DNA of 64,000 bases from an uncultured Anaerolineae bacterium. GTDB taxonomy: Bacteria; Chloroflexota; Anaerolineae; Anaerolineales; Villigracilaceae. This document shows, piece by piece, positions 46,688-55,746 of this stretch; within the stretch, counting starts at the first letter, position 1, and the number at the start of each line of letters is the position of its first letter. Location of the stretch: contig CAKZJX010000120.1 of assembly GCA_937120535.1 (NCBI GenBank), positions 1-64,000 on the forward strand, in the 5' to 3' direction. The translations under genes and the position numbers were made by a program. The notes below the pieces were generated by a model. The model had not been told where the DNA came from and ran no database searches. It saw only the letters and a program-made list of their open reading frames with translations.

Positions 46688-47335
46688 GTGAAAACCGAAG
46701 ATTTCCCTCTCCTGATCGCACAAGAAGGGTCGCTCAAGGGGCGACGTTGGATGATCAACCGCACGCTGGTCATCGGCCGAGATGCCTCGTGTGACGTGGT
46801 GATTGCCGACCGTCAAGTCTCGCGCTTTCATGCTCGCCTGACTCCGACGGGCGAAGGGGTGATCCTGGAGGACATGGGCAGTAAAAACGGCACCTATCAC
46901 AACGATCATTTGCTCTCTGCGCCGACTATCTTGCAAGATGGGGACGTAATTCAGGTGTCGTTGGCTCAGAAATTTACATTTCTCACTTCCGATTCGACCG
47001 TTCCGCTGGCCGAAGGATCGCTGCAGCCGGGCCGGTTGATCGTGGATTTGCGCTCACGGCGGGTATGGGTTAACCAGCGTTTGGTAACGCCGCCGCTCTC
47101 GGCCCAACAGTTCCGGCTGTTATGGATGCTGTACGAGCGCCAGGGCCAGGTGGTCTCGCGAGCCGATCTGATTTTGGGCGTGTGGGGCGAACAACAGGCG
47201 ATTGCGGTCTCCGAACAGGCGTTAGATGCCTTGATCCGTCGTCTGCGCGATCGGCTGGCTGCCTTTGACCCCACCCATCGCTATATCGAAACTGTGCGCG
47301 GCCACGGGATTCGCTTGGATAATCCGCCGGCGTAG
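46688..47335 (+). CDS. FHA domain-winged helix transcription regulator
   Basis: 215 residues. The N-terminal FHA phosphothreonine-binding domain (about 8-95) has IGRDASCDVVI, SRFHARL and GSKNGTY. The C-terminal OmpR/PhoB-type winged helix (about 115-212) has LSAQQFRLLWMLYERQGQVVS and ALDALIRRLRDRL. There is no receiver, so the input is probably a phosphothreonine on a partner or on itself, and the divergent Ser/Thr kinase is the obvious source. The GTG start at 46688 has GGAAG upstream. It may bind the palindrome at 46453-46470 (inference). Confidence 0.92.
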   Translation: MKTEDFPLLIAQEGSLKGRRWMINRTLVIGRDASCDVVIADRQVSRFHARLTPTGEGVILEDMGSKNGTYHNDHLLSAPTILQDGDVIQVSLAQKFTFLTSDSTVPLAEGSLQPGRLIVDLRSRRVWVNQRLVTPPLSAQQFRLLWMLYERQGQVVSRADLILGVWGEQQAIAVSEQALDALIRRLRDRLAAFDPTHRYIETVRGHGIRLDNPPA

Positions 47336-47345
47336 AGTAGGCGCC

Positions 47346-48302
47346 TTAGAGGAGATCAGATGGGAGGTTGGATTCGGCCAGACGTTCTTCCTGAAAGCGG
47401 CGCGCTTGCTGAAATAGGTCGCGCCACCCGAGCAAGCGTACTCCGCCGAGCAAACTCACGGTGACAATAACCAAGCGCATTAACAGCGCCGCTATGGCGC
47501 CCTGCTCCCAGGAGGCCCCCTGGGCAGTCAACAACACGGTTAGACTGCCCTCAAGCAGTCCTAGACCGTTGATCGAGATCGGCACCAAGGCAGCAAAGTA
47601 GGCAAGCACGGCAATCCCCGAAGCCTGCCAGAACGAAAGGGGGAGGTCGAGCGCCTCGGTCACCATCCAGAACGAGAAGAACGACAAGCCGATGGAGAGC
47701 CACGAGAGCGCTACTGCAGTTAGCACAATTTTTGGCGAGGTAAACCAAGCGCGGCCGGCCCGAACTGCCAGATCGATGCCGGTTCGCCACGCTCTCCACA
47801 CGGATCCTCCGCTGGGCGCAGCGGACGCCATCAGGCCTGTGCCGAAAAACAGGGAGAAGAGGTTGCTCAGGGTGGCAGCGCAAGGCAACCAAAACACCAT
47901 AGAGAATAGGTTAAACAAACGATCGGCAATCACCGAGGCCACGATCACGGCGCGCCGTGGTTGCCCGTAGGCAGCCACTGCCATCTTGATCACATCGCCG
48001 CCGATGATGGTCGGCAAAAAGTTCGAAGCGAACGCCCCGATCAGCACCAACCAGATCAACCGTCCCAAGCCGAAGGAGATGTCCTGAACCCGAAGCAGAT
48101 ACCACCAGCGGACGGCGATCATCCCCTGGGAGAGCAGAAACGCCAACACCGAGAGCATCAGATACTCCCTGTGGACTTGATCCAGCAAGGGCGCGATTGC
48201 CATCCAATCCAAGCGGCTGAGCAACCCTCCGATCAAACCTAAGGGAACCAACCAGCGGAGCACTCCCCACCCAACACGGCGAGACTGGGAACGGTCGCTC
48301 AC
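47346..48302 (-). CDS. LPG synthase-TM / UPF0104-type membrane protein
   Basis: 318 residues with about eight transmembrane helices of the lysylphosphatidylglycerol-synthase membrane-domain family (for example FLPTIIGGDVIKM, and a late GLGLLEGSL-like turn). Stand-alone members occur in glycan and lipid clusters and may be flippases or polyprenyl-linked sugar transferases. The GTG at 48302 overlaps the methyltransferase stop as GTGA and has GGAGG upstream, so it is chosen over codons further upstream. It is the last gene of the run that starts at 57219. Confidence 0.85.
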   Translation of the reverse strand: MSDRSQSRRVGWGVLRWLVPLGLIGGLLSRLDWMAIAPLLDQVHREYLMLSVLAFLLSQGMIAVRWWYLLRVQDISFGLGRLIWLVLIGAFASNFLPTIIGGDVIKMAVAAYGQPRRAVIVASVIADRLFNLFSMVFWLPCAATLSNLFSLFFGTGLMASAAPSGGSVWRAWRTGIDLAVRAGRAWFTSPKIVLTAVALSWLSIGLSFFSFWMVTEALDLPLSFWQASGIAVLAYFAALVPISINGLGLLEGSLTVLLTAQGASWEQGAIAALLMRLVIVTVSLLGGVRLLGWRDLFQQARRFQEERLAESNLPSDLL

Positions 48303-48955
48303 CGCTTGCCTCCTCGGCCGACAAACAAGAACTGATTGACGCCAAGCCAGGCAAACCAGTCGGACAAGGTCGCCGATCGCCGAGCGAAAAGACGCGATAG
48401 GAGCATGGTCCAGGGATGTCCACCCGTCCATAGGGGGTAGAGGCGTTCGATGGACACATCGTGATGTTCTAGCGCGGCGCGCACCACTGGCAGCTCAAAG
48501 CGCTGACGCCAGGCCGGATGAGGGCGTCGTGGCAAGGTGCGATAGAACATGTCTGAAATGGCGCTGACCAGCAGCAAGCCCCCCGGCCGAAGCGCCGACT
48601 CGATCGTCTTGCGCAACAGAGCGCGCCAATCCTGAACGTATTCGAGCACGCCGGAAAGGACCACCGCATCGTAGGGATGTTGGATCAAGAGGGTCAGGGT
48701 CTCCGGTCGGTCGAGATCGCAGAATCGGATGGACGGCCATCGCTCATCGGTTTCTTTGCGGCCGGTGATATCTAGTCCAAGATAGGTGTAGTCAGGGCCG
48801 AGCAGGTAGGCCAAGGTGCCGGCGCCGGCCCCCACATCCAACACCGAGCGCGCCGATCGATCTCGCCGAATCTCGTGGGCGATCAAGCGCAAGCGGGCGT
48901 GAGCCCAGTTGTATTTTGGGGCTTCGCTCTGCCAGTAGGCTTCTTTTTCACTCAT
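48299..48955 (-). CDS. SAM-dependent methyltransferase
   Basis: A 218-residue class I methyltransferase with motif I VLDVGAGAGTLAYLLG, acidic residue in YLGLDITG, and VVLSGVLEYVQDW (motif IV region). It is coupled on both sides, overlapping the pyruvyl transferase-like gene by 8 nt and the membrane protein by 4 nt. It is probably a glycan- or lipid-modifying enzyme. The acceptor is unknown. Confidence 0.87.
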   Translation of the reverse strand: MSEKEAYWQSEAPKYNWAHARLRLIAHEIRRDRSARSVLDVGAGAGTLAYLLGPDYTYLGLDITGRKETDERWPSIRFCDLDRPETLTLLIQHPYDAVVLSGVLEYVQDWRALLRKTIESALRPGGLLLVSAISDMFYRTLPRRPHPAWRQRFELPVVRAALEHHDVSIERLYPLWTGGHPWTMLLSRLFARRSATLSDWFAWLGVNQFLFVGRGGKR

Positions 48956-50129
48956 GTAGGAGTTCCTGGAGTACGGCTAGGTTGTGAGCAATGGCTCGGT
49001 TAACGGCTTCCTGAACCCGGCGATGTTCCACCTCGTGCTGGGCTAGAATCGCCTCCAGTCGCGTCCACATCGCTTCTGGCGAGTGCAAAAATGCCTCCAA
49101 GGAAAAGACCGACTCTGGAAGACCCATATGCCGCAGAATATCCCCTCCTTTCAACGTGTAACTAATGTTGACAGATGGGACGCCAAAGCGCAAGGCCACC
49201 AACGAGGAGTGCAGGCGCATACCGATCATTGCATCCAGGCGAGCCATCAGATCATAGTAAGGGGGCATCTCCAGCGGCCAATGGACGAGCTGCACCTCAT
49301 CGTCCTCGGCAAAGCGGGCTTTGATGCGGGCCAGCCAGGGCAGGTCATCTTCCCAGGGACGAATGCCCGGCTGATAGGCCGAGATCAGAAGCACGCGCGC
49401 CGCTAGGCGCGTGCGCAGCCGGCCCACTACCTCGGCCATGACGTTCAGCAAGGCAGGCATCCGAGCCTCTGAGCGATGCTGGTAAGCGCGACGCGAGAAC
49501 TGATAAGGCACCAAAGAAGAAGCAAAATGAAACCATTGGCGCACATTCACCCCGATGACCGGCCGTCCTCCGGCGAGCAGAGGCGCCAGAGCCTCGTGTG
49601 GCCGACGATCGTCTTCCAGGCCGGGCAGGAAGATCGCATCGTTGGCCACGATGCGCCGCGGGCGGGGATTCAACTTCTCGATCAGGGCCGAGGTTCCCGG
49701 ATCACGGGCGACAAAGACATCCACTTGATCCAGCACCGCCCGGGCCAACCAGCGCCCGGCGCGGGTCGTGATCGGGCCGGCGCCCTGAAACAAGCAAATG
49801 ATCCTCAGGCCCAGAGCGCGATACAGCCGAAAGGCGGTCCACAGATATATTAGCCGAGCCAGGCTGGAGTCATCCTGCATATCCAAGCCAACGGCCCACA
49901 GGACGGTGTCGGAGCGGCGTAATGCCTGCCAGGCAGGTCGGTCCAGCCACAGGTTATGGAGCGGGCGATAGGGCAGGCTGTGAAAGGGGAGGGGAGGCGT
50001 ATCCCCAGCTAGGTTGCGGAACACCGTGACCTCAGTCACGCCCAAGCGGTGTAGAGCACGCAACACTCCCCAGCGGCTGGCGAGATCGCCCAAATTTCCG
50101 TAGATCACGCGCGGCAGAACGGCCTTCAC
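48948..50129 (-). CDS. polysaccharide pyruvyl transferase family protein
   Basis: 393 residues with the family pattern: N-terminal YGNLGDLASRWGVLRAL, middle RDPGTSALIEKL, and C-terminal IGMRLHSSLVALRFGVPSVNISYTLKGGDILRHMG. The family adds ketal pyruvate to cell-wall or exopolysaccharide sugars using phosphoenolpyruvate. It starts 2 nt after the LipM gene stop. Together with the methyltransferase and the membrane protein it suggests decoration of a surface glycan. Confidence 0.88.
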   Translation of the reverse strand: MKAVLPRVIYGNLGDLASRWGVLRALHRLGVTEVTVFRNLAGDTPPLPFHSLPYRPLHNLWLDRPAWQALRRSDTVLWAVGLDMQDDSSLARLIYLWTAFRLYRALGLRIICLFQGAGPITTRAGRWLARAVLDQVDVFVARDPGTSALIEKLNPRPRRIVANDAIFLPGLEDDRRPHEALAPLLAGGRPVIGVNVRQWFHFASSLVPYQFSRRAYQHRSEARMPALLNVMAEVVGRLRTRLAARVLLISAYQPGIRPWEDDLPWLARIKARFAEDDEVQLVHWPLEMPPYYDLMARLDAMIGMRLHSSLVALRFGVPSVNISYTLKGGDILRHMGLPESVFSLEAFLHSPEAMWTRLEAILAQHEVEHRRVQEAVNRAIAHNLAVLQELLHE

Positions 50130-50131
50130 AC

Positions 50132-50953
50132 CTATACCCTTTCCGTCCAGGAGAGATGATCGTATTTGGCGCGAACCAACTCCTCGGCTCGCGCTAGCTC
50201 AAACGGTGACGGTTCCCCTCGCTCGAAACGGATCCCCAACTCCGCCTCAAATGCCTGAACCATAGCGTGGGCTGCCGTTTCCCAGGAGATCGGCCGGCCC
50301 AAAGCGCTCTCAACGGTGGTGGCGCGCTCCAACAGACGGGCCGCGGCTTCTCGACGCGCCCTCTCATCGGGAAAGGTCAACGCCTGGGTGATGCGCGTCA
50401 AATCGCCGGTGAGGGGCAACGAGCCGTGTTGCAACACTCCCTTGCGGCGTCGGGCCTGGGCCGAGCCGATCAGCTTCTTGCCGTGCACCGTGATCTCATA
50501 GGTAGAAGGGGTTTCAAAGCAGATCGGGTTCTGGTGTGTTTGCTCATCGGGGGCCAGCCCTTGTTTGGCCTCGACCGGAATGCCAAGAATACTCACAGCG
50601 CGCAGCAGGGCTTGTGCCAAGCGATGATACGATTCGAGCACGCCGCCGGCCAGGATGGGGTGCTCGGCCGGCCCGATCACTGCATACGTCAGTTCGTCGG
50701 TGTGAAGGAGGGCGCGACCCCCCGTTATGCGGCGCACGACCTCCCAGCCATGTTGGCGCAGACGAGCCAAATCCACGTCGGCCCACGGTTGGGCAATCCC
50801 CAGCGAGAGACAAGGCGGTTCCCAAGCATACAGACGCAGGGTGGGACGCGCCTCGCCGCGACCAATGGCTTCGAGAATGGCCTCGTCTAGAGCCATGTTC
50901 CAGGCGCCGCACGCCGCAGGGGTATACAACACTCTCCAGCGATCGCTTGTCAT
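50132..50953 (-). CDS. octanoyltransferase LipM / lipoate-protein ligase family
   Basis: 273-residue BPL/LplA-fold enzyme. The line NPICFETPSTYEITVHGKKLIGSAQARR, followed by LQHGSLPL, contains the Cys that acts as acyl carrier in LipM. RRITGGRALLHTDELTYAV is the substrate region. LipM moves octanoyl from ACP to the glycine cleavage H protein or to E2 domains. No lipoate synthase is adjacent. It is six bases downstream of the ParB-fold gene. A lipoate ligase is the alternative, but the Cys favours LipM. Confidence 0.85.
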   Translation of the reverse strand: MTSDRWRVLYTPAACGAWNMALDEAILEAIGRGEARPTLRLYAWEPPCLSLGIAQPWADVDLARLRQHGWEVVRRITGGRALLHTDELTYAVIGPAEHPILAGGVLESYHRLAQALLRAVSILGIPVEAKQGLAPDEQTHQNPICFETPSTYEITVHGKKLIGSAQARRRKGVLQHGSLPLTGDLTRITQALTFPDERARREAAARLLERATTVESALGRPISWETAAHAMVQAFEAELGIRFERGEPSPFELARAEELVRAKYDHLSWTERV

Positions 50954-50959
50954 GGGGAA

Positions 50960-51811
50960 TTACGACTCGATGTCTTCTAAATAGTCGCGTACAGCCTGCT
51001 CTGGAGGTTGGAGAGGTTTGCCGTATTGGGAGGTCAAGTAGTGCTGATGATCCAGCACCCACAGGTAGAGATCGCCCTCGGTCTTACCTGGAAATTCCTT
51101 CAAGATTTTGCTCGAACGAATCACCTGGACAATCGGCAGATACACCGTATCATACCAGTGAGCGACCGCCTCCTCTTCCGAGATATTTCGTTGAAAGTCA
51201 ATGCCCATGAAGTAGCGATGCACGGCGATGTGTTCCAACATGCGATCATAGCCATCGGGAATGGTAAGCTCGATATCGGCTTCTGGGCGGATCTGATCCA
51301 GGCGGGTACGTTCCAAGAACTCCACCTTTTTCCCCAACATCTCCAGGTCTTCGGGTTTAATATCGGGCGTGAGCGGGACGCGGGTGGCGCATTCGCGCAC
51401 CTCAGCTTCGATGAACTCCTGCCCTTGTTCACGGGCCACCGAAACGCGATGATGACCATCTACAACGAAGTAGACATCGCCCACCTTGTAGAGCACCACC
51501 GGCGGCAGGCTGATGTCCTCATAAAAGGCGCGGTTGACGCGTTGCCAGCGATCGGCGGTCTCATCTTGCAAGGGTAAGAAGGCCCGATCAAACTGATGGT
51601 AGCGATTCAAACTACCGACAATCTTTTCTAGGGAAACAATCCGAATACCACGATATACCGGACCACCGATGCGCAGTTTCTCACGCACTTCGTTGTACGA
51701 GAGCAGCCGCGTCGGTTTTCCAGAGAACAGCGACCAGATGTGGTTCAGAAAGGCTTTGGTGCGGGCGCGATGATAGTCCGCTTGGACTCGGACACTCAAT
51801 TCATCCGGCAT
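50960..51811 (-). CDS. ParB/sulfiredoxin-fold protein, unknown
   Basis: 283 residues. The centre holds a ParB/Srx-type motif, VDGHHRVSVAREQG, preceded by LPPVVLYKVGDVYFV. The N-terminal part (GGPVYRGIRIVSLEKIVGS) fits this fold. The C-terminal half (about 160-283) is charged, with WYDTVYLPIVQVIR, and is not recognised. No helix-turn-helix of chromosomal ParB is seen, so chromosome segregation is unlikely. The fold can hydrolyse nucleotides, but activity here is unproven. It overlaps the phosphoesterase gene by 11 nt. Confidence 0.75.
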   Translation of the reverse strand: MPDELSVRVQADYHRARTKAFLNHIWSLFSGKPTRLLSYNEVREKLRIGGPVYRGIRIVSLEKIVGSLNRYHQFDRAFLPLQDETADRWQRVNRAFYEDISLPPVVLYKVGDVYFVVDGHHRVSVAREQGQEFIEAEVRECATRVPLTPDIKPEDLEMLGKKVEFLERTRLDQIRPEADIELTIPDGYDRMLEHIAVHRYFMGIDFQRNISEEEAVAHWYDTVYLPIVQVIRSSKILKEFPGKTEGDLYLWVLDHQHYLTSQYGKPLQPPEQAVRDYLEDIES

Positions 51812-52430
51812 GGTTGATCTCGATAACTCGATAGGGAAATACGTTGATGATGGTGGTCGGTCCTAGTTGGGTGACCGATGGGGTCAAGTTGTGGCGATGA
51901 AAATGAACATGGCCGTGCAGATGATAGCGGGGTTGGTAGCGTCGGATCAGCCAGTTGATGGCGCTCAGGCCGCGATGGACGTGACTTTTGTCATCGTGGA
52001 TGCCGCGCGGCGGCGAATGGGTGATCAAGACGTCCAGCGGGCCCAGCCGGGGGCGTTGCAGGGTGATCAAGAGGCCCAGCCGCCAGGCGCGCAACATCAT
52101 CTCCAGCGGCGAGTATTGGTTGACGGCATGAGGACGATAGCGCACACTACCGCCCAGGCCGGCAATCGTCAAGCCGGCCATTCGAATCACCCGTCCATCT
52201 ACGTTCTCACCGCCTTCCACGTAGCTCTCCACATGGCGGGGGTTGTACGCCGGATCGTGATTACCAGGCACATAACCCAGCGGCACATTCAGCATGGTGA
52301 CCAGGTATTCCAGATAAGGATAGGGTAAATCGCCGCAGGAGAGCAGCAATCCGATATCTTTGAAGTGACTATCGGCAGCGAGGAAGTAGAGGCGCTCGAC
52401 AATTTCATCGGTCACGGCCAAAACTTTCAT
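51801..52430 (-). CDS. calcineurin-like metallophosphoesterase
   Basis: 209 residues with metal-binding motifs LLSCGDLPYPY, VPGNHD, ITHSPPRG and LHGHVHFHRH. The usual first Asp-x-His motif is replaced by VTDEIVERLY, so the first metal site keeps Asp but lacks the His; this is seen in some cytoplasmic members. Substrate unknown. It starts 41 nt after the lipoprotein gene stop. A weak -10 (CACAAT) ends six bases before the ATG. Confidence 0.88.
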   Translation of the reverse strand: MKVLAVTDEIVERLYFLAADSHFKDIGLLLSCGDLPYPYLEYLVTMLNVPLGYVPGNHDPAYNPRHVESYVEGGENVDGRVIRMAGLTIAGLGGSVRYRPHAVNQYSPLEMMLRAWRLGLLITLQRPRLGPLDVLITHSPPRGIHDDKSHVHRGLSAINWLIRRYQPRYHLHGHVHFHRHNLTPSVTQLGPTTIINVFPYRVIEINHAG

Positions 52431-52471
52431 ACTTCAATTGTGCCGCAAAACCGACCTTAGCACAAGAGGAG

Positions 52472-53497
52472 TTAGGGGCTCAGCGGCGCAATGCGGCCGG
52501 CCAACAAGTCGGCCAACACCTGCTCGGCCAGGGCTTGCTTGCCGGGAGTGAGCAGGGTGGGGTCAATGTCAGCCAACGCCAGGGGTGGGGAGATAACCTG
52601 GCCGCTGCGCCCGGCTAGGAGGTCAGACCAGGCGAGGCGGATGGCAGCAGCAAAGTCGGGTCGCAGGCTGGCCGTCCAGTAGAGGGGACGCGGATCGGGG
52701 GGAACTTCCCCGATGCTGATGATCCCCTCCACGCCCAGGGTGGTCAACAGGTCGGGCGTGGCCACTTTGGGATGCACATATGCCATAGCCACTTTCTTTC
52801 GTTTGAGGAGCCGCCCATAGGCCGGGTAGAGCTCGATCTTTTCATCGGCGGGGATCTCGACGAGTTGGGGATATTCTAAAGCGTTGCCGTAGATGTCAAA
52901 GTAGTAATAGGCTTTGGGGCATGTGCCACAATAATAGATCATGCCATTGCGAAAGGCCGTGAAGGCCACTTGAGCCTCGGGATCGCCTTGCAGGGCAATC
53001 ATGCCGATGCGATAATCGTAGTCGCTGGTGACCATGGCGGCAATGTAGCCAAAGAGGAAGCCCGCCAGCTCAGGGCGATTGGGCCGGCCGATGACGCTCA
53101 AGTTGGGCGCCGGCGAAACGTCCGGCAGGTTGACGGCCAAGAATTGAGTCTGGGGCGCAGCGGCTGCCAGGGCAGCAACGCCCGGATCGGGTGGCAAGAC
53201 GACCGCGATCTTCAACGCCGGCTCTAAATCGGCCGCATGGAACACATTGCGCACTTGAAAGCGATAGCCGGCAGCTTGCGCCAGTTCATATACTGTGGAT
53301 TGGTAGAGATTGGACTCAGCCGGGTCCATATCGGCCGGCACAATCAAGACCGCCAGCGGTATCTCGGGTGTGGCGGTGGGCAGGGGAGCAGCCGTAGGAG
53401 CGGGGGGGTGGGTAGGGATCGGCGTAGGAGTAGGCCCACACCCACTTAGCCATACTGCCAGGAGAATTAATGAGAGTGCAAACAATACGATACGCAC
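52472..53497 (-). CDS. Bmp/PnrA-like substrate-binding lipoprotein
   Basis: 341 residues with a lipoprotein signal (hydrophobic stretch then LSGC at about 17-20) and a Thr/Pro linker. A periplasmic-binding-type domain follows with AGFLFGYIAAMVTSDYDYRIGMI, resembling Med/BmpA nucleoside-binding lipoproteins. No permease or ATPase is next to it, so it may serve as a surface receptor or share a distant transporter. The start is GTG at 53497 with GGAG upstream. Confidence 0.82.
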   Translation of the reverse strand: MRIVLFALSLILLAVWLSGCGPTPTPIPTHPPAPTAAPLPTATPEIPLAVLIVPADMDPAESNLYQSTVYELAQAAGYRFQVRNVFHAADLEPALKIAVVLPPDPGVAALAAAAPQTQFLAVNLPDVSPAPNLSVIGRPNRPELAGFLFGYIAAMVTSDYDYRIGMIALQGDPEAQVAFTAFRNGMIYYCGTCPKAYYYFDIYGNALEYPQLVEIPADEKIELYPAYGRLLKRKKVAMAYVHPKVATPDLLTTLGVEGIISIGEVPPDPRPLYWTASLRPDFAAAIRLAWSDLLAGRSGQVISPPLALADIDPTLLTPGKQALAEQVLADLLAGRIAPLSP

Positions 53498-53520
53498 AGA
53501 AACGCTCCAAACAAATGAGA

Positions 53521-53946
53521 TCAGGTAGCTTCAGGATGTCGGCTCAGCCATTCTTCTAGAGAACGACGAGTGTAGGAATCCAGTTCCAGCAGGAGCGCCT
53601 GACGCGGTTTGATCCAGGTGTAGGTTTGAGCTTCCTCGTTCAGACGCACCTGTTGACCATCGGTTTTGCAAGCGAAATCAAAGAAAATAAAGTGGCGCCA
53701 TTTCCAGAACGATGGGTCAAAGATGAATTCCTGGAAGTGAATGAATTCCAGATCGTACACCTCCAAGCCGGTTTCTTCTTTGGCTTCGCGCCGGACGGCA
53801 TCTTCCAGCCGCTCACCCAGCTCCACATGGCCGCCAGGAACCACGTAGACCCCCGGCCACTTGTGGCTTTGTAGAAGCAGCAGCTCGCCTTGGGCGTTGA
53901 AGATGAATATGCCTACAGTAGGTTCGGGAAAACGTTGTTCAGACAT
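53521..53946 (-). CDS. NUDIX hydrolase
   Basis: 141 residues with a full Nudix box, from GHVELGE through REAKEETGL, near residues 38-60. It hydrolyses a nucleoside diphosphate linked to another group; the exact substrate is unknown. It has the length of the common ADP-ribose or mutator-type members. It lies 46 nt after the EamA gene and 23 nt before the lipoprotein gene. Confidence 0.93.
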   Translation of the reverse strand: MSEQRFPEPTVGIFIFNAQGELLLLQSHKWPGVYVVPGGHVELGERLEDAVRREAKEETGLEVYDLEFIHFQEFIFDPSFWKWRHFIFFDFACKTDGQQVRLNEEAQTYTWIKPRQALLLELDSYTRRSLEEWLSRHPEAT

Positions 53947-53992
53947 GGTCTTATGGAGTTGTGTTCAGAGTATATTCAGAAGCGGCCATCCG

Positions 53993-54853
53993 TCAACCGA
54001 AAAGAGCGATTAGGGCGATACCGAGAAAGATCACTGCGGCGCCTATCAGACGGATGCCTCCCATCGTCTCGCCGAGGAAACGCCAACCCAAGAAGGCCCC
54101 GATCACCACGCTCACTTCGCGGATGGCTTCCGAATAGTTCAGCGGGGCAAAAGAGTAGGCAAACAGCGCAGTGGTATAGGCCACCACGCCGAGCACGCCA
54201 CCTAAGAGCAAGCGCCCTGGATGGACGTGCCAAGCCTGTAGGATGGTCTTGATCCCAAAACGATAGCTGACGACCGGAGTGGTGAAAAACGGCATGAGGG
54301 CAAACATGGAGAGAGCGTAGGCCAACGACGATTGAGGATAGGCCTTGACAGCCATGCCGTCCACGATCGTATAGAGCGAGATCAACAGGGCAACGCCAAG
54401 CGCCAGCAAGATGCCTCGCAGTTGCGGGCGAGCGGTGAACACTGATCCGAGGTTGGTCCAGCCGATGATGCCCATGCCAAAGATGATCAACCCAATGCCG
54501 AGCAGGCCGCCGATAGTAGGCATCTCCTTCAGAAAGAAAGCGGCCCACAGGACCACCAGCGCCGGAGCCGCACCGCGGGCAATCGGGTAGATCAACGAAA
54601 AATCGTGATCGGTGTAGGCATACATCAAGAGAAAAAAATACATCGCTTCAAGCAAGGCGCTGAGCACAGCGAACCCCCATAGGACAGACGGCGGTAAGCC
54701 AACAAGGAACAGGGCCAACAAGGCCGCAGCTCCGCTCAGCAACACTTGCCAGTTCATCGCCAGGTATTTGATCGGGGATTGTTTCAAGATCAGATTCCAC
54801 CAAGCATGCATCCCAGCCGAGATCATCAGCAAGACGATGGCGAAAGGGGGCAT
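53993..54853 (-). CDS. EamA/DMT-family transporter
   Basis: 286 residues with ten hydrophobic helices arranged as two EamA repeats (first from about 5 to 135, second from about 145 to 285). PIARGAAPALVVLWAAFFLKE ends the first repeat, and a matching VSVVIGAFLGWRFLGETMGG ends the second. Members export amino acids or other small metabolites. The substrate is open. It starts six bases after the epoxide hydrolase-like gene. Confidence 0.9.
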   Translation of the reverse strand: MPPFAIVLLMISAGMHAWWNLILKQSPIKYLAMNWQVLLSGAAALLALFLVGLPPSVLWGFAVLSALLEAMYFFLLMYAYTDHDFSLIYPIARGAAPALVVLWAAFFLKEMPTIGGLLGIGLIIFGMGIIGWTNLGSVFTARPQLRGILLALGVALLISLYTIVDGMAVKAYPQSSLAYALSMFALMPFFTTPVVSYRFGIKTILQAWHVHPGRLLLGGVLGVVAYTTALFAYSFAPLNYSEAIREVSVVIGAFLGWRFLGETMGGIRLIGAAVIFLGIALIALFG

Positions 54854-54859
54854 AGGAGA

Positions 54860-55726
54860 TCAACCGAGAAATTCGATCAGATGACGATTAACTTCATCGG
54901 CGGCATCGTGCTGGACCCAATGCGTGGCCTCTGGAAACACAATCAAATCACCGCGCTCGCATAACTCGATCGACGGACGCGCCATCTCGATATTCAAGGC
55001 GATGTCGTGCTTTCCCCACAGCATTCGCGTCGGCACCCGCACTGGACGCGAGGGTCTCCGATTCGGGCTCCATCTCCCGCGCAGGGCACGATGAAACGCA
55101 GCGCGATACCAATTCAACATGGCGGTCAATGCCCTGGGCTGTGCCCAGGCCCGTTTGTATTCCATCAGATCGGCCTCGTAAAACGTATTGCGCCGTCCGG
55201 ATTGAACAAGTATTTTTGCCAGAGCGCGGAAGTCGTTGCGGCTCAGCAGCCATTCGGGCAGGAAGGGGAGTTGGAAGAGGAAAATGTACCACGATTTTCG
55301 TCGTTGAATGGGATCTCTCAAGAGAAAGTGTATCATGATATCGGGGTGCGGCACATTCAGGATGACCAGTTTCTCCAGACGTTCCGGGGCTTGGATCGCC
55401 ACCGTCCAAGCTACGGTAGCGCCCCAGTCATGGCCGACCAAGCGAGCACGCTCTAGGCCGAAATGGTCGAACACGCCGATAACATCCCTGACCAAAGCTT
55501 CGATGTCATAAGCTGCCACGCCGCGCGGCTTATCAGAAAGGTTATAGCCGCGCTGATCGGGGACGATCACTCGGAAGCCGGCCTGCGCCAGCGCAGGAAT
55601 TTGTTTGCGCCATCCATACCAAAATTCTGGGAAACCGTGGAGCAAAACAACCGACGGGCCATCCGAAGGACCGTCGGTCACGACATGCAGCGTGATATCC
55701 TGAATGCGAAGGCGATGATGTTGCAC
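54860..55726 (-). CDS. alpha/beta hydrolase, epoxide hydrolase-like
   Basis: 288 residues. HGFPEFWYGWRKQIP (HGxP oxyanion motif with Trp) and nucleophile elbow GHDWGATVAW with Asp fit epoxide hydrolases or haloalkane dehalogenases. The acid is probably in LWGKHDIALN and the His in EATHWVQHD. The two Tyr typical of epoxide hydrolases cannot be confirmed by eye. The GTG start at 55726 directly follows an extended -10 element. Confidence 0.88.
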   Translation of the reverse strand: MQHHRLRIQDITLHVVTDGPSDGPSVVLLHGFPEFWYGWRKQIPALAQAGFRVIVPDQRGYNLSDKPRGVAAYDIEALVRDVIGVFDHFGLERARLVGHDWGATVAWTVAIQAPERLEKLVILNVPHPDIMIHFLLRDPIQRRKSWYIFLFQLPFLPEWLLSRNDFRALAKILVQSGRRNTFYEADLMEYKRAWAQPRALTAMLNWYRAAFHRALRGRWSPNRRPSRPVRVPTRMLWGKHDIALNIEMARPSIELCERGDLIVFPEATHWVQHDAADEVNRHLIEFLG

Positions 55727-55742
55727 AGCACCAAGTATAACA
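55727..55742 (-). promoter_or_regulatory. extended -10 abutting a GTG start
   Basis: On the minus strand TG, one base, TATACT (55734-55739) ends seven bases before the GTG at 55726. It predicts a leaderless internal promoter within the 57219-47346 run. Confidence 0.5.
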
Positions 55743-55746
55743 GAGT

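Noticed and set aside
50960-51811. Chromosome-partition ParB
   Set aside because: Only the ParB/Srx-type motif is present. There is no helix-turn-helix, no parA neighbour and no parS-like palindrome.
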